Below, piece by piece: positions 30,932 to 41,155 of a DNA stretch of 64,000 nucleotides (the first letter of the stretch is position 1; each line of letters opens with the position of its first letter). The translations under genes and the position numbers were made by a program. The stretch spans positions 1 through 64,000 of the forward strand of contig NZ_QKVM01000015.1 in the NCBI RefSeq assembly GCF_003231305.1. The letters run 5' to 3'. The notes under the pieces were generated by a model. The model did not search any database. It saw only the letters and a list, made by a program, of their open reading frames with translations, and was not told where the DNA came from. The stretch is from Pseudomonas sichuanensis. GTDB lineage: Bacteria > Pseudomonadota > Gammaproteobacteria > Pseudomonadales > Pseudomonadaceae.

Positions 30932-31926
30932 TATTGCCTCCGGGGTTGAGCGGGCGCCGCGGCCGGGTGGGCCGGGGCCGTAACGTTTGCGGCAGGGGCC
31001 GGAGCCGCGGCGGGCGCAGGCTGCGCGGCGTTGGCCGCGGGTGGCGTTGCCGGGGCCGCAGGTGCCTGGCCATGCCCGGCACCCTGACGGTCGGCTTCTT
31101 CCTGGGCAATCGCAGCTTCCGTTGCACGCTCTTCCGGGGTACGTCGGTCGCTGAACACCAGCAGCATGTAGCGGCTGCGGTTGAGCGCGGCGGTCGGGAT
31201 GGCGCGGACGATGGCGAATGGCTGGCCGGAATCGTGGATCACTTCGTTGACCGTGGCCACCGGGTAGCCGGCCGGGAAGCGTTGGCCCATGCCGGAGCTG
31301 ACCAGCAGGTCGCCTTCCTTGACGTCGGCGGTGTCGGCCACGTGGCGAAGTTCCAGGCGTTCCGGGTTGCCGGTGCCGCTGGCGATGGCGCGCAGCCCGT
31401 TGCGGTTGACCTGTACCGGAATGCTGTGGGTGGTATCGGTGAGCAGCAGCACCCGCGAGGTGTACGGCATCAGCTCGACCACCTGGCCCATCAGGCCACG
31501 GGCATCGAGCACCGGCTGGCCGAGGAACACGCCGTCGCGCTCGCCCTTGTTGATCAGGATGCGGTGGGTGAACGGGTTGGGGTCGACACCGATCAGCTCG
31601 GCAACCTCGACCTTCTCGTTGACCAGCGCCGAGGAATTGAGCAGCTCACGCAGGCGCACGTTCTGCTCGGTCAAGGCCGCCAGCTTTTGCAGGCGCCCTT
31701 GCAGCAGCAAGGCTTCGGTCTTGAGTTTCTCGTTTTCGGCGATCAGCTCGGTGCGGCTGCCGAACTGGCCAGCCACACCCTGCCACATGCGCTGCGGCAG
31801 GTCGGTGATCCAGTAGGACTCCATCAACACCAGGCCCATCTGGCTGCGCACGGGCTTGAGCAGGTCGAAACGCGAGTCGACCACCATCAGTGCGATCGAC
31901 ATCACCACCAGCACGAGCAGGCGCAC
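30931..31926 (-). CDS. mreC: Rod-shape-determining protein MreC
   Basis: Bitopic periplasmic scaffold of the elongasome. After a membrane anchor comes a coiled coil (GSRTELIAENEKLKTEALLLQGRLQKL, about residues 57-83), then the beta-sandwich MreC core and a long Pro/Ala-rich tail (about 285-331), a low-complexity extension usual in Pseudomonas. The listed start is the only canonical one, a GTG at 31926 with a poor ribosome site. The frame stays open upstream to ATT at 31960-31962, seven bases after a good GAGGA site. Starting there adds 12 residues beginning (M)KPLFSKGPSLG, which resembles the usual Pseudomonas MreC start. I think the ATT start is more likely. Confidence 0.92.
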   Translation of the reverse strand: MRLLVLVVMSIALMVVDSRFDLLKPVRSQMGLVLMESYWITDLPQRMWQGVAGQFGSRTELIAENEKLKTEALLLQGRLQKLAALTEQNVRLRELLNSSALVNEKVEVAELIGVDPNPFTHRILINKGERDGVFLGQPVLDARGLMGQVVELMPYTSRVLLLTDTTHSIPVQVNRNGLRAIASGTGNPERLELRHVADTADVKEGDLLVSSGMGQRFPAGYPVATVNEVIHDSGQPFAIVRAIPTAALNRSRYMLLVFSDRRTPEERATEAAIAQEEADRQGAGHGQAPAAPATPPAANAAQPAPAAAPAPAANVTAPAHPAAAPAQPRRQ

Positions 31927-32070
31927 GCCCAGCGAGGGGCCTTTGGAGAAAAGCGGTTTAATGGGCCGTTCCTCGCGGACGACTCAGGAAGTCACTGAAC
32001 ATGGGGCAACGCACCGGCCTGCTTGCGAATTGACGGAAAACGACGCCCTCACGGGCGCCAACCCAGCGCA

Positions 32071-32099
32071 TACAGGTAGCACTGCGCGTGCTACCTGTA
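32071..32099. other. Perfect 12-bp hairpin between mreB and mreC
   Basis: TACAGGTAGCAC (32071-32082) and GTGCTACCTGTA (32088-32099) form a 12-bp stem around a five-base loop, 30 bases after the mreB stop. No U-tract follows directly. A second, imperfect hairpin with GGCGCCC and GGGCGTC followed by GTTTTCC lies downstream toward mreC (about 32040-32060). Together they look like a partial terminator or mRNA stabiliser that lets mreB exceed mreCD. Confidence 0.65.
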
Positions 32100-32129
32100 A
32101 ACCGGGCGATGAAACGGCAGCGTCAGGGC

Positions 32130-33326
<1,197 letters not shown>

Positions 33327-33374
33327 TCATTTTGTTAGCGGACAATTCCGTTTATCGTTCCCCTGGAGATCCCC

Positions 33375-33662
33375 ATGGCGCTGCAACGCTCCGACGTGGA
33401 AAAGATCGCCCATCTGGCCCGTCTGGGCCTGAATGAAGGCGAGCTGCCACGCATTACCGACGCCTTGAACAGCATTCTCGGGCTGGTCGACCAGATGCAA
33501 GCCGTCGACACCACAGGCATCGAGCCCCTCGCCCACCCGCTGGAAACCACCCAGCGCCTGCGTCCCGACCAGGTCACCGAGAGCAATCAGCGCGACCAGT
33601 ATCAAGCCGTCGCCCCGTCGACCGAGAACGGTCTGTACCTGGTTCCGAAAGTCATCGATTAA
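33375..33662 (+). CDS. gatC: Glutamyl/aspartyl-tRNA amidotransferase subunit C
   Basis: Small subunit of the GatCAB complex that converts Glu-tRNA(Gln) and/or Asp-tRNA(Asn) to the amidated forms. The 95 residues wrap GatA and GatB in known structures; typical segments are [20 protein letters not shown] and the C-terminal [13 protein letters not shown] Shine-Dalgarno site CTGGAG precedes the ATG. It heads gatCAB, with 15 bases to gatA. Confidence 0.95.
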   Translation: MALQRSDVEKIAHLARLGLNEGELPRITDALNSILGLVDQMQAVDTTGIEPLAHPLETTQRLRPDQVTESNQRDQYQAVAPSTENGLYLVPKVID

Positions 33663-33677
33663 GGGATAGCGCCTGCC

Positions 33678-35129
33678 ATGCATCAATTCACTCTGGCCGA
33701 GATCGCCCGCGGCCTCGCTGACAAGTCGTTCTCCTCGGCAGAACTGACCGGCGCGCTGCTGTCGCGCATCAAGCAGCTCGACCCGCAGCTCAACAGCTTC
33801 ATCACCGTCACCGAAGAGCAGGCCCTGGAGCAGGCGCGCGCCGCCGATGCCCGCCGCGCCGCCGGTGAAACCGGTGCGCTGCTGGGCGCGCCGATCGCCC
33901 ACAAGGACCTGTTCTGTACCAACGGCACCCGCACCAGCTGCGGCTCGAAGATGCTCGACAACTTCACCGCCCCGTATGACGCCACCGTGGTCGCCAAGCT
34001 GGCCGCCGCCGGCATGGTCAGCCTGGGCAAGACCAACATGGACGAGTTCGCCATGGGCTCGGCCAACGAGTCCAGCCACTACGGCGCGGTGAAGAACCCG
34101 TGGAACCTGAAACACGTGCCAGGCGGCTCGTCCGGCGGTTCGGCCGCAGCCGTGGCCGCGCGCCTGCTGCCAGCCACCACCGGCACCGACACCGGCGGTT
34201 CGATCCGCCAGCCGGCGGCCTTCACCAACCTCACCGGTTTGAAGCCGACCTACGGCCGTGTTTCACGTTGGGGCATGATTGCCTATGCCTCCAGCCTCGA
34301 CCAGGGTGGCCCACTGGCCCGTACCGCGGAAGACTGCGCCCTGCTGCTGCAAGGCATGGCCGGTTTCGATGCCAAGGACTCGACCTCGGTCGACGAGCCA
34401 GTGCCGGACTTCAGCGCCAACCTGAACGGCTCGCTGCAAGGCCTGCGCATCGGCCTGCCGAAGGAATACTTCGGTGCCGGCCTCGACCCGCGCATCGCCG
34501 AACTGGTGCATGCCAGCGTCAAGGAGCTGGAAAAGCTCGGCGCAGTGGTCAAGCAAATCAGCCTGCCGAACATGCAGCACGCCATCCCGGCCTACTACGT
34601 GATCGCCCCGGCGGAAGCTTCCTCCAACCTGTCGCGTTTCGACGGCGTGCGCTTCGGCTATCGCTGCGAAAACCCCAAGGACCTCACCGACCTGTACAAG
34701 CGCTCGCGCGGTGAAGGCTTCGGCGTCGAAGTGCAGCGCCGGATCATGGTCGGCACCTACGCCCTGTCGGCCGGCTACTACGATGCCTACTACGTCAAGG
34801 CGCAGCAGATCCGCCGCCTGATCAAGAACGACTTCGTGGCCGCCTTCCACGACGTCGACGTGATCCTCGGCCCGACCACGCCAAACCCGGCCTGGAAGCT
34901 CGGCGCCAAGAGCAGCGACCCGGTCGCCGCCTACCTGGAAGACGTCTACACCATCACCGCCAACCTGGCGGGCCTGCCGGGCCTGTCGATGCCGGCCGGC
35001 TTCGTCGATGGCCTGCCGGTGGGCGTGCAACTGCTGGCCCCGTATTTCCAGGAAGGCCGCCTGCTCAACATCGCGCACCGTTACCAGCAAGTCACCGACT
35101 GGCACACCCGCGCCCCCAACGGCTTCTGA
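33678..35129 (+). CDS. gatA: Glutamyl/aspartyl-tRNA amidotransferase subunit A
   Basis: The amidase subunit that releases ammonia from glutamine for tRNA-dependent amidation. The 483 residues form one amidase-signature domain. The catalytic Ser-cisSer-Lys triad lies in [13 protein letters not shown] (Lys near 77) and in the Gly/Ser-rich [34 protein letters not shown] stretch at about 150-185. Order and spacing (gatC 15 bases before, gatB 11 bases after) show one operon. Confidence 0.97.
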   Translation: MHQFTLAEIARGLADKSFSSAELTGALLSRIKQLDPQLNSFITVTEEQALEQARAADARRAAGETGALLGAPIAHKDLFCTNGTRTSCGSKMLDNFTAPYDATVVAKLAAAGMVSLGKTNMDEFAMGSANESSHYGAVKNPWNLKHVPGGSSGGSAAAVAARLLPATTGTDTGGSIRQPAAFTNLTGLKPTYGRVSRWGMIAYASSLDQGGPLARTAEDCALLLQGMAGFDAKDSTSVDEPVPDFSANLNGSLQGLRIGLPKEYFGAGLDPRIAELVHASVKELEKLGAVVKQISLPNMQHAIPAYYVIAPAEASSNLSRFDGVRFGYRCENPKDLTDLYKRSRGEGFGVEVQRRIMVGTYALSAGYYDAYYVKAQQIRRLIKNDFVAAFHDVDVILGPTTPNPAWKLGAKSSDPVAAYLEDVYTITANLAGLPGLSMPAGFVDGLPVGVQLLAPYFQEGRLLNIAHRYQQVTDWHTRAPNGF

Positions 35130-35140
35130 GGAATTCACAC

Positions 35141-36586
35141 ATGCAATGGGAAGTTGTGATCGGGCTGGAAATTCATACCCAGCTCGCCACCCAGTCGAAG
35201 ATTTTCTCCGGCAGCGCCACCACCTTCGGTTCCGAACCGAACACCCAGGCCAGCCTGGTCGATCTGGGCATGCCCGGCGTACTGCCGGTGCTCAACCAGG
35301 AAGCCGTGCGCATGGCGTGCATGTTCGGCCTGGCGATCGACGCCGAAATCGGCCCGCGCAACGTGTTCGCGCGCAAGAACTACTTCTACCCTGACCTGCC
35401 CAAGGGCTACCAGATCAGCCAGATGGACCTGCCGATCGTCGGCAAGGGCCACCTGGACATCGCCCTGGAAGACGGCACCGTCAAGCGTATTGGCGTGACC
35501 CGCGCGCACCTTGAAGAAGACGCCGGCAAAAGCCTGCACGAAGACTTCAACGGCGCCACCGGCATCGACCTGAACCGCGCCGGCACGCCGCTGCTGGAGA
35601 TCGTCTCCGAGCCGGACATGCGCAGCGCCAAAGAGGCCGTGGCCTACGTCAAGGCGATCCATGCCCTGGTGCGCTACCTGGGCATCTGCGACGGCAACAT
35701 GGCCGAAGGTTCGCTGCGCTGCGACTGCAACGTGTCGATCCGCCCGAAAGGCCAGGCCGAGTTCGGCACCCGCTGCGAGATCAAGAACGTCAACTCGTTC
35801 CGCTTCATCGAGCGTGCGATCAACAGCGAAATCCAGCGCCAGATCGACCTGATCGAAGACGGCGGCAAGGTGGTGCAGGAAACCCGTCTGTACGACCCGA
35901 ACAAGGACGAGACCCGCTCCATGCGCAGCAAGGAGGAAGCCAACGACTACCGTTACTTCCCCGACCCGGACCTGCTGCCGGTGGTCATCGAGCCCGCGTT
36001 CCTCGACAGCGTGCGCGCCGGCCTGCCGGAGCTGCCACCGCAGAAAGTCGAACGCTTCCAGAGCCAGTACGGCCTGTCGGCCTACGACGCCAACGTGCTG
36101 GCCTCCAGCCGCGAGCAGGCCGACTACTTCGAGCAGGTGGTGAAGATCGGCGGTGACGCCAAGCTGGCCGCCAACTGGGTCATGGTCGAACTCGGCAGCC
36201 TGCTGAACAAGCTGGGCCTGGAGATCGACCAGTCGCCGGTCAGCGCCGAGCAACTGGGCGCCATGCTGCTGCGCATCCGTGACAACACCATCAGCGGCAA
36301 GATTGCCAAGACCGTGTTCGAGGCCATGGCCGCTGGCGAAGGCGATGCCGACAGCATCATCGAAAGCAAAGGCCTGAAGCAGGTCACTGACACCGGCGCG
36401 ATCGACAAGATGCTCGACGAGATGCTCGCCGCCAACGCCGACCAGGTCGAACAGTACCGCGCCGCTGACGAAGCCAAGCGCGGCAAGATGTTCGGCTTCT
36501 TCGTCGGCCAGGCGATGAAGGCCTCCAAAGGCAAGGCCAACCCGGGGCAAGTGAACCAATTGCTCAAGTCCAAGCTCGAAGGGTGA
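35141..36586 (+). CDS. gatB: Aspartyl/glutamyl-tRNA amidotransferase subunit B
   Basis: The tRNA-binding and kinase subunit of GatCAB; it phosphorylates the misacylated Glu/Asp side chain and receives ammonia from GatA. The 481 residues open with [22 protein letters not shown], continue with [19 protein letters not shown] and [13 protein letters not shown] (the family signature), and end in the YqeY-like tail domain that contacts tRNA. A REP pair follows six bases after the stop. Confidence 0.97.
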   Translation: MQWEVVIGLEIHTQLATQSKIFSGSATTFGSEPNTQASLVDLGMPGVLPVLNQEAVRMACMFGLAIDAEIGPRNVFARKNYFYPDLPKGYQISQMDLPIVGKGHLDIALEDGTVKRIGVTRAHLEEDAGKSLHEDFNGATGIDLNRAGTPLLEIVSEPDMRSAKEAVAYVKAIHALVRYLGICDGNMAEGSLRCDCNVSIRPKGQAEFGTRCEIKNVNSFRFIERAINSEIQRQIDLIEDGGKVVQETRLYDPNKDETRSMRSKEEANDYRYFPDPDLLPVVIEPAFLDSVRAGLPELPPQKVERFQSQYGLSAYDANVLASSREQADYFEQVVKIGGDAKLAANWVMVELGSLLNKLGLEIDQSPVSAEQLGAMLLRIRDNTISGKIAKTVFEAMAAGEGDADSIIESKGLKQVTDTGAIDKMLDEMLAANADQVEQYRAADEAKRGKMFGFFVGQAMKASKGKANPGQVNQLLKSKLEG

Positions 36587-36591
36587 ACCCA

Positions 36592-36647
36592 ATCGCGGGG
36601 CAAGCCCGCTCCCACGCCAGATGGTGGGAGCGGGCTTGCCCCGCGAT
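36592..36647. repeat. REP pair (inverted)
   Basis: Two inverted copies of the GCGGGGCAAGCCCGCTCCCA element with an 8-base spacer lie between gatB and the RlpA-like gene. The hairpin may protect the gatCAB mRNA end or reduce read-through. Confidence 0.93.
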
Positions 36648-36675
36648 CGTCTGCGGCAACACCGGAGTGTCCGAC

Positions 36676-37050
36676 TTGCTAAAACGATCCCTCACCACCC
36701 TCACCCTCTTCTCCGTCCTGGCCGGCTGCGCCAGCCACGACATCGACCCCCGCGGTTACAACGAAACCGGCACCGCCTCCTACTACGGCAGCCGCCACCA
36801 CGGCAAACGTACCGCCAGTGGCGAACCGTTCAACCAGCATGGCCTCACCGCCGCCCACCGCAGCCTGCCCTTCGGCAGCCGGGTGCTGGTGACCAACCTC
36901 GCCAACCAGCGCAGCGTGGTGGTACGCATCAACGACCGCGGCCCGCACACACGCGGCCGGCTGATCGACCTGTCACGCGCCGCAGCAGAAAAAATCGGCA
37001 TGCTCCGTAGCGGAACGGCGCGAGTCCGGGTACAAGGTCTGAGCGATTGA
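36676..37050 (+). CDS. Short RlpA-like septal-ring-type lipoprotein (double-psi beta-barrel)
   Basis: A lipoprotein of 124 residues with one double-psi beta-barrel domain of the RlpA family, related to lytic transglycosylases and expansins. The signal peptide ends in a lipobox (SVLAGC), and the domain shows [21 protein letters not shown] and [22 protein letters not shown]. It lacks the SPOR domain of full-length RlpA, so a septal role is uncertain. I chose TTG 36676, eight bases after a GGAG site; an in-frame GTG at 36667 overlaps that site and is less likely. Confidence 0.85.
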   Translation: MLKRSLTTLTLFSVLAGCASHDIDPRGYNETGTASYYGSRHHGKRTASGEPFNQHGLTAAHRSLPFGSRVLVTNLANQRSVVVRINDRGPHTRGRLIDLSRAAAEKIGMLRSGTARVRVQGLSD

Positions 37051-37129
37051 CCTGACTGGAGCCCTCGCCATTTTCGACCTGGCCACCCTCCCCACCTTCA
37101 GCCTGCTGCAACTGGGCCTGGGCCTGCTG

Positions 37130-38155
37130 TTGCTGATTCTCGGCGCCGAGCTGCTGGTACGCGCGGCGCTGCGCCTGGCCACCCGCCTGCATGTACGCCC
37201 GCTGATCATCGGCCTGAGCCTGGTGGCGTTCGGCAGCACCGCGCCGCAACTCACCGTCAGCCTGCAGGCTGCCTATCAAGGCGCGCCTGATGTGGCGGTG
37301 GGCAGCGTGATCGGCAGCAATATCTTCAACGTGCTGGTGATTCTCGGCCTGGCCGCGCTGATCATTCCGCTGCGCGTGTCGCGCCAGCTGGTGCGCCTGG
37401 ACATTCCCTTGATGATCGCCGCCAGCGGCCTGGTCTATCTGCTGGCCGGCAATGGCCAGCTGGGGCGCTTCGAAGGTGCGCTGCTGCTGCTTGGCTTGTT
37501 CGGCTACCTGCTGATGCTCCGGCACCAGTCGCGCCACCATGCGCGCACCTATCCGGCGGCGAATACACCGGTCACAGGCGCCGGGCGCTTCTGGAGCGGC
37601 GTCTTGCTGCAAGTCTTTCTAGGCCTCGGCCTGCTGAGCCTGGCCGGGCACCTGCTGCTGCAGGCCGCCGTCGAGGTCGCCACCGACCTCGGGCTCTCCG
37701 AACGGGTCATCGGCCTGACCGTGGTCGCGGTGTGCACCTCGCTGCCAGAGTTGGCCGCCGCCCTAATTGCCGCGCTGCGCGGCGAACGCGAGGTGGCCGT
37801 GGGCACGGTGATCGGCAGCAACCTGTTCAACCTGCTGGCGGTGCTGGGGCTGACCGCCGTGGTTGCACCCGAACCGCTGTCGATCTCGCCCAACGCCCTG
37901 GATTTCGACCTGCCGGTGATGCTCGGGGTCGCGGCGCTGTGCCTGCCGGTGTTCTATTCGGGCTTTCGGGTGACCCGCGCCGAGGGCTTGGTGTTCCTCT
38001 GCCTGTACCTGGCCTACGGCCTGCACGTGGTGACGTTCACCACCGGGTTGCCCCTGGCCGGGCGCCTGGAAAACCTGATGCTGTTCTACGTTCTGCCAGC
38101 GCTCGGCGTCGTGCTGCTGTACACGACGTTGCGCGCCTGGCGCCGCCAACACTAA
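37130..38155 (+). CDS. Calcium/sodium antiporter family membrane protein (CaCA, YrbG-like)
   Basis: An inner-membrane cation exchanger with two inverted repeats. Each carries the alpha-repeat signature: GLSLVAFGSTAPQLTVSLQAAYQGAPDVAVGSVIGSNIFN and GLTVVAVCTSLPELAAALIAALRGEREVAVGTVIGSNLFN. The listed start is a TTG at 37130, the only canonical codon, but it would cut the first helix. The frame is open upstream to 37043, and ATT at 37070 lies eight bases after GGAG. Starting there adds 20 residues and restores the helix FSLLQLGLGLLLLILGAELL. I think that start is more likely. The transported ion is inferred from the family. Confidence 0.87.
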   Translation: MLILGAELLVRAALRLATRLHVRPLIIGLSLVAFGSTAPQLTVSLQAAYQGAPDVAVGSVIGSNIFNVLVILGLAALIIPLRVSRQLVRLDIPLMIAASGLVYLLAGNGQLGRFEGALLLLGLFGYLLMLRHQSRHHARTYPAANTPVTGAGRFWSGVLLQVFLGLGLLSLAGHLLLQAAVEVATDLGLSERVIGLTVVAVCTSLPELAAALIAALRGEREVAVGTVIGSNLFNLLAVLGLTAVVAPEPLSISPNALDFDLPVMLGVAALCLPVFYSGFRVTRAEGLVFLCLYLAYGLHVVTFTTGLPLAGRLENLMLFYVLPALGVVLLYTTLRAWRRQH

Positions 38156-38165
38156 GGAAAACAAC

Positions 38166-38543
38166 ATGGCTGACACGAAACAGACCGGCGAAAGCATTCG
38201 CCGCCAGGTGATGGGCGACGCCTTCGTCGACCGCGCCCTGGGCAATGCCACCGCGTTCACCCAACCGCTGCAGGACTTCGTCAACGAACATGCCTGGGGC
38301 AGCGTCTGGGCCCGCGACGGGCTGCCGCTGAAGACCCGCAGCCTGATCACCCTGGCCACGCTGACCGCGCTCAAGTGCCCGCAAGAGCTCAAGGGGCATG
38401 TGCGCGGGGCGTTGAACAATGGCTGCACGGTGGAGGAGATTCGCGAGGCGTTGCTGCATTGCGCCGTGTATGCCGGCGTGCCGGCGGCGATCGATGCGTT
38501 CCGCGCGGCGCAGGAAGTGATCGACAGCTACCAGGGCAGCTGA
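38166..38543 (+). CDS. Carboxymuconolactone decarboxylase-family protein
   Basis: A 125-residue single-domain protein of the CMD/AhpD-like family. It resembles gamma-carboxymuconolactone decarboxylase (PcaC-like): RRQVMGDAFVDRALGNATAFTQPLQDFVNEHAWGSVWAR, then LKTRSLITLATLTALKCPQELKGHVRGALNNGCTVEEIREALLHCAVYAGVPAA. The AhpD-type CxxC redox pair is absent. It is not in a protocatechuate operon, so PcaC activity is uncertain. It lies 10 bases after the antiporter gene. Confidence 0.82.
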   Translation: MADTKQTGESIRRQVMGDAFVDRALGNATAFTQPLQDFVNEHAWGSVWARDGLPLKTRSLITLATLTALKCPQELKGHVRGALNNGCTVEEIREALLHCAVYAGVPAAIDAFRAAQEVIDSYQGS

Positions 38544-38547
38544 AAGC

Positions 38548-38610
38548 ATCGCGGGGCAAGCCCGCTCCCACGAACCGGTTCAGGTCGTGGGAGCGGGCTT
38601 GCCCCGCGAT
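38548..38610. repeat. REP pair (inverted)
   Basis: Two inverted copies of the main REP element with a 15-base spacer lie between the convergent CMD-family gene and amino-acid permease gene, in the position of a bidirectional mRNA 3' barrier. Confidence 0.93.
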
Positions 38611-38616
38611 TGGGCC

Positions 38617-39972
38617 TCACCCCTGACGCTTCTTCTTCAGTTTGAACGCCACCCACAGCACCAGGATCCACGCCGGGATCAGCATCACCGAGATGCGAAT
38701 CGGCGGCGTCAGGTACATCACCACCAGAATCAGCACGATGAACGCCAGGCACAGGTAGTTGCTCACCGGGTGCCCCCAACTGCGGTAGGACGGCGTGATG
38801 CCGACCGCCAGCTTGGCCTTGCGGAACTTCAGGTGGGTGATGCTGATGCTCGCCCAGTTGATCACCAGCGCCGAAACAGCCAGGGCCATCAACAGGCCGA
38901 AGGCTTCACCGGGCATCAGGTAGTTGATCAGCACGCACATCCCCGTGGCGAATGCCGACACACCCAAGGCAGTGAGCGGCACGCCACGGCGGCTGACCTT
39001 GAGCAACTGGCGCGGCGCATCACCCTGGGAGGCCAGGCCGAACAGCATGCGGCTGTTGGCGTAGACACAGCTGTTGTACACCGACAGCGCGGCGGTCAGC
39101 ACCACCACGTTGAGGATGGTCGCCACCAGGTCGCTGTCCAGCTCGTGGAAGATCATCACGAACGGGCTGCCGCCCTGCACCACCTTCTGCCACGGATACA
39201 GCGACAGCAGCACCGCCAGGGCACCGATGTAGAAGATCAGGATGCGATACACCACCTGGTTGGTGGCTTTGGGGATGCTCTCGCGCGGGTTTTCGGCTTC
39301 AGCGGCCGTGATGCCGACCAACTCAAGGCCGCCGAAGGAGAACATGATCACCGCCAGCGCCATGATCAGCCCGGTCACGCCATTGGGGAAGAAGCCGCCG
39401 TATTGCCACAGGTTGGCAACGCTGGCGTCCGGCCCGCCGTGGCCGCTGCCCAGCAGCCAGGCGCCAAAGCCGATCATGCTGACGATGGCCACCACCTTGA
39501 TCAGGGCGAACCAGAACTCCATCTCGCCATACACCTTCACCTGGGTCAGGTTGATGGCGTTGATGGCCACGAAGAAGATCGCCGCCGTGGCCCAGGTGGG
39601 GAAGTCCGGCCACCAGTACTGCACGTAGATGCCCACGGCGGTGAGCTCGGCCATGCCGACCAGCACGTAGACCACCCAGTAGTTCCAACCCGAGACGAAG
39701 CCTGCGAACTCGCTCCAGTAGTGGTGCGCGAAGTGGCTGAAGCTGCCGGCCACCGGCTCCTCGACCACCATCTCGCCAAGCTGGCGCATGATCAGGAAGG
39801 CCATCAGGCCGGCGACGGCATAGCCCAACAGCACGGAGGGGCCGGCCAGCTGGATGGTCTGGGCGATGCCCAGGAACAGCCCGGTGCCGATGGCACCGCC
39901 CAGCGCGATCAGCTGGATATGGCGATTCTTCAGCCCGCGCTGCAAGCGCTCGGGCGTGCTCTGGTCTTGCAT
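38617..39972 (-). CDS. Amino-acid permease of the APC/AAT family (AroP/ProY-like)
   Basis: A proton-coupled amino-acid importer with twelve predicted membrane segments in 451 residues. The N-terminal LQRGLKNRHIQLIALGGAIGTGLFLGIA is the AAT-family signature, followed by YAVAGLMAFLIMRQLGEMVVEEPVAGSFSHFA and a conserved FSFGGLELVGITAAEAENPRESIPKA loop. The sequence is nearest AroP/PheP/ProY-type carriers, but the substrate cannot be told. A CA motif for Hfq/Crc lies 23 bases before the ATG. Confidence 0.9.
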   Translation of the reverse strand: MQDQSTPERLQRGLKNRHIQLIALGGAIGTGLFLGIAQTIQLAGPSVLLGYAVAGLMAFLIMRQLGEMVVEEPVAGSFSHFAHHYWSEFAGFVSGWNYWVVYVLVGMAELTAVGIYVQYWWPDFPTWATAAIFFVAINAINLTQVKVYGEMEFWFALIKVVAIVSMIGFGAWLLGSGHGGPDASVANLWQYGGFFPNGVTGLIMALAVIMFSFGGLELVGITAAEAENPRESIPKATNQVVYRILIFYIGALAVLLSLYPWQKVVQGGSPFVMIFHELDSDLVATILNVVVLTAALSVYNSCVYANSRMLFGLASQGDAPRQLLKVSRRGVPLTALGVSAFATGMCVLINYLMPGEAFGLLMALAVSALVINWASISITHLKFRKAKLAVGITPSYRSWGHPVSNYLCLAFIVLILVVMYLTPPIRISVMLIPAWILVLWVAFKLKKKRQG

Positions 39973-39994
39973 GAAGTGTCCTTTAGGTGAGGCC

Positions 39995-40002
39995 GTGTTG
40001 TT
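39995..40002 (-). promoter_or_regulatory. Candidate Hfq/Crc CA motif before the amino-acid permease
   Basis: The minus-strand sequence AACAACAC matches the Pseudomonas catabolite-activity motif AAYAAYAA at seven of eight positions, within the leader of the permease mRNA and close to the ribosome binding site. A second weaker AACAC run lies just upstream. Confidence 0.35.
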
Positions 40003-40023
40003 GGTGTTGTGTGCAGTGAAGCT

Positions 40024-40965
40024 CTAGATCCAGCCGCCCCACTGCAAGACGAAAATTCCGATATTGGTGGTGATGGCCGCCATCAGTGTAGTGATCACGA
40101 TGATCGAGGCGGCCAGTTCGTGGTTGCCGTTGGCCGCCCGCGCCATCACATAGCTCGCTGCCGCGGTGGGGCTGCCGATGTACAGGAACAGGATGCCCAG
40201 TTCGGCCCCGCGGAATCCGCACAGCCAGGCACCCAGGGTACCCAGCAGCGGCAGCCAGACCATCTTCACCAGGCTCACATCGAACGCCAGCCTGCCACTG
40301 TCGCGCAGCGCCGCCAGCGACAAGGTGCCACCGATGCAGATCAGCGCCAGCGGCAAGGTCATCTGCGCCAGGTAGTCGGCAGACGTCAGCAGCCAGTTGG
40401 GCAGCGGCACCTGGCCATAGGCCATGGGCGTTGCGACCAGCACGCTGATGATCAGCGGGTTGCTGAAAATGCTCTTGCAGATGCTCCACGGGTCGGACTT
40501 CAGGTCCGGGCTGTACACCGCCAGCACCACAGCCGACAGCGAGTTGTACATGAGGATGACCAGCCCGGCCAGCACCGCGCCGAGGGAGATGCCGTAGTCG
40601 CCATAGAGGCTGGCGGCCAGCGCCAGGCCGATCACGCCATTGTTGCCGCGAAATGCGCCCTGGGTGTAGATGCCGCGGTCCGCCTGCGGGCAGCGCCAGA
40701 TCGCCAGGCCCCAGGCCAGGCCGAACCCCGCCAGGGTGGCAACGATGAAGTAGAGGATGACCCCGGGCTTGACCGCGGCGGCCAGGTCGGCGTGGTAGAT
40801 GCCAAGGAACAATAGCGCCGGCATGCAGACGTTGAACACCAGCGATGACGCGACCTTGCTGAAGTTGTCGTCGATCACGCGAATGCGCTTGAGCAGCACG
40901 CCCATGAACAGCATGGCGAACACGGGCGCCGTGATGTTCAGTGTCTGGATAAGAAGGGCGAGCAT
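40024..40965 (-). CDS. AEC-family (auxin efflux carrier) transporter
   Basis: An inner-membrane carrier with ten hydrophobic segments in 313 residues, matching the auxin-efflux-carrier family, which in bacteria includes malonate and other carboxylate transporters (MdcF-like). The typical N-terminal ITAPVFAMLFMGVLLKRIRVID and FNVCMPALLFLGI, the central break, and the C-terminal SPTAAASYVMARAANGNHELAASIIVITTL motif are all present. The substrate is unknown. It lies upstream of and in the same direction as the amino-acid permease, 51 bases apart, so the two may be co-transcribed. Confidence 0.87.
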   Translation of the reverse strand: MLALLIQTLNITAPVFAMLFMGVLLKRIRVIDDNFSKVASSLVFNVCMPALLFLGIYHADLAAAVKPGVILYFIVATLAGFGLAWGLAIWRCPQADRGIYTQGAFRGNNGVIGLALAASLYGDYGISLGAVLAGLVILMYNSLSAVVLAVYSPDLKSDPWSICKSIFSNPLIISVLVATPMAYGQVPLPNWLLTSADYLAQMTLPLALICIGGTLSLAALRDSGRLAFDVSLVKMVWLPLLGTLGAWLCGFRGAELGILFLYIGSPTAAASYVMARAANGNHELAASIIVITTLMAAITTNIGIFVLQWGGWI

Positions 40966-41064
40966 GCAGCCTGATCCTGGGGGGTTGCCGTTAGGGGGCT
41001 AATCATACGTCAGTGCCAGCCCCTTGCGCCCATCGAAGGTGTCAGTTGGCAGCACAAACTGAGC

Positions 41065-41116
41065 TTGACGTAGGAGATTTCCCGAATATGATGGTGACAA
41101 CTGTATATGCATACAG
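41065..41116 (+). promoter_or_regulatory. Sigma-70 promoter overlapped by a LexA box
   Basis: TTGACG (41065-41070) and TATGAT (41087-41092) are 16 bases apart, a good promoter. Immediately downstream, at about the expected start site, lies CTGTATATGCATACAG (41101-41116), an exact CTGT-N8-ACAG SOS box. Its symmetry extends to AACTGTAT-N4-ATACAGTT. The box is 40 bases before the ATG of the phospholipase C-like gene and nothing else starts nearby, so LexA repression of that gene is the simplest reading. Confidence 0.75.
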
Positions 41117-41155
41117 TTAAAAAATGGATTATCCCGACATCGCAAGGAGCTGATC

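Noticed and set aside
38587..39990. Long plus-strand frame opposite the amino-acid permease
   Set aside because: Its composition (His-, Asp- and Gln-rich) is the mirror of a membrane protein; no start signal or family match.
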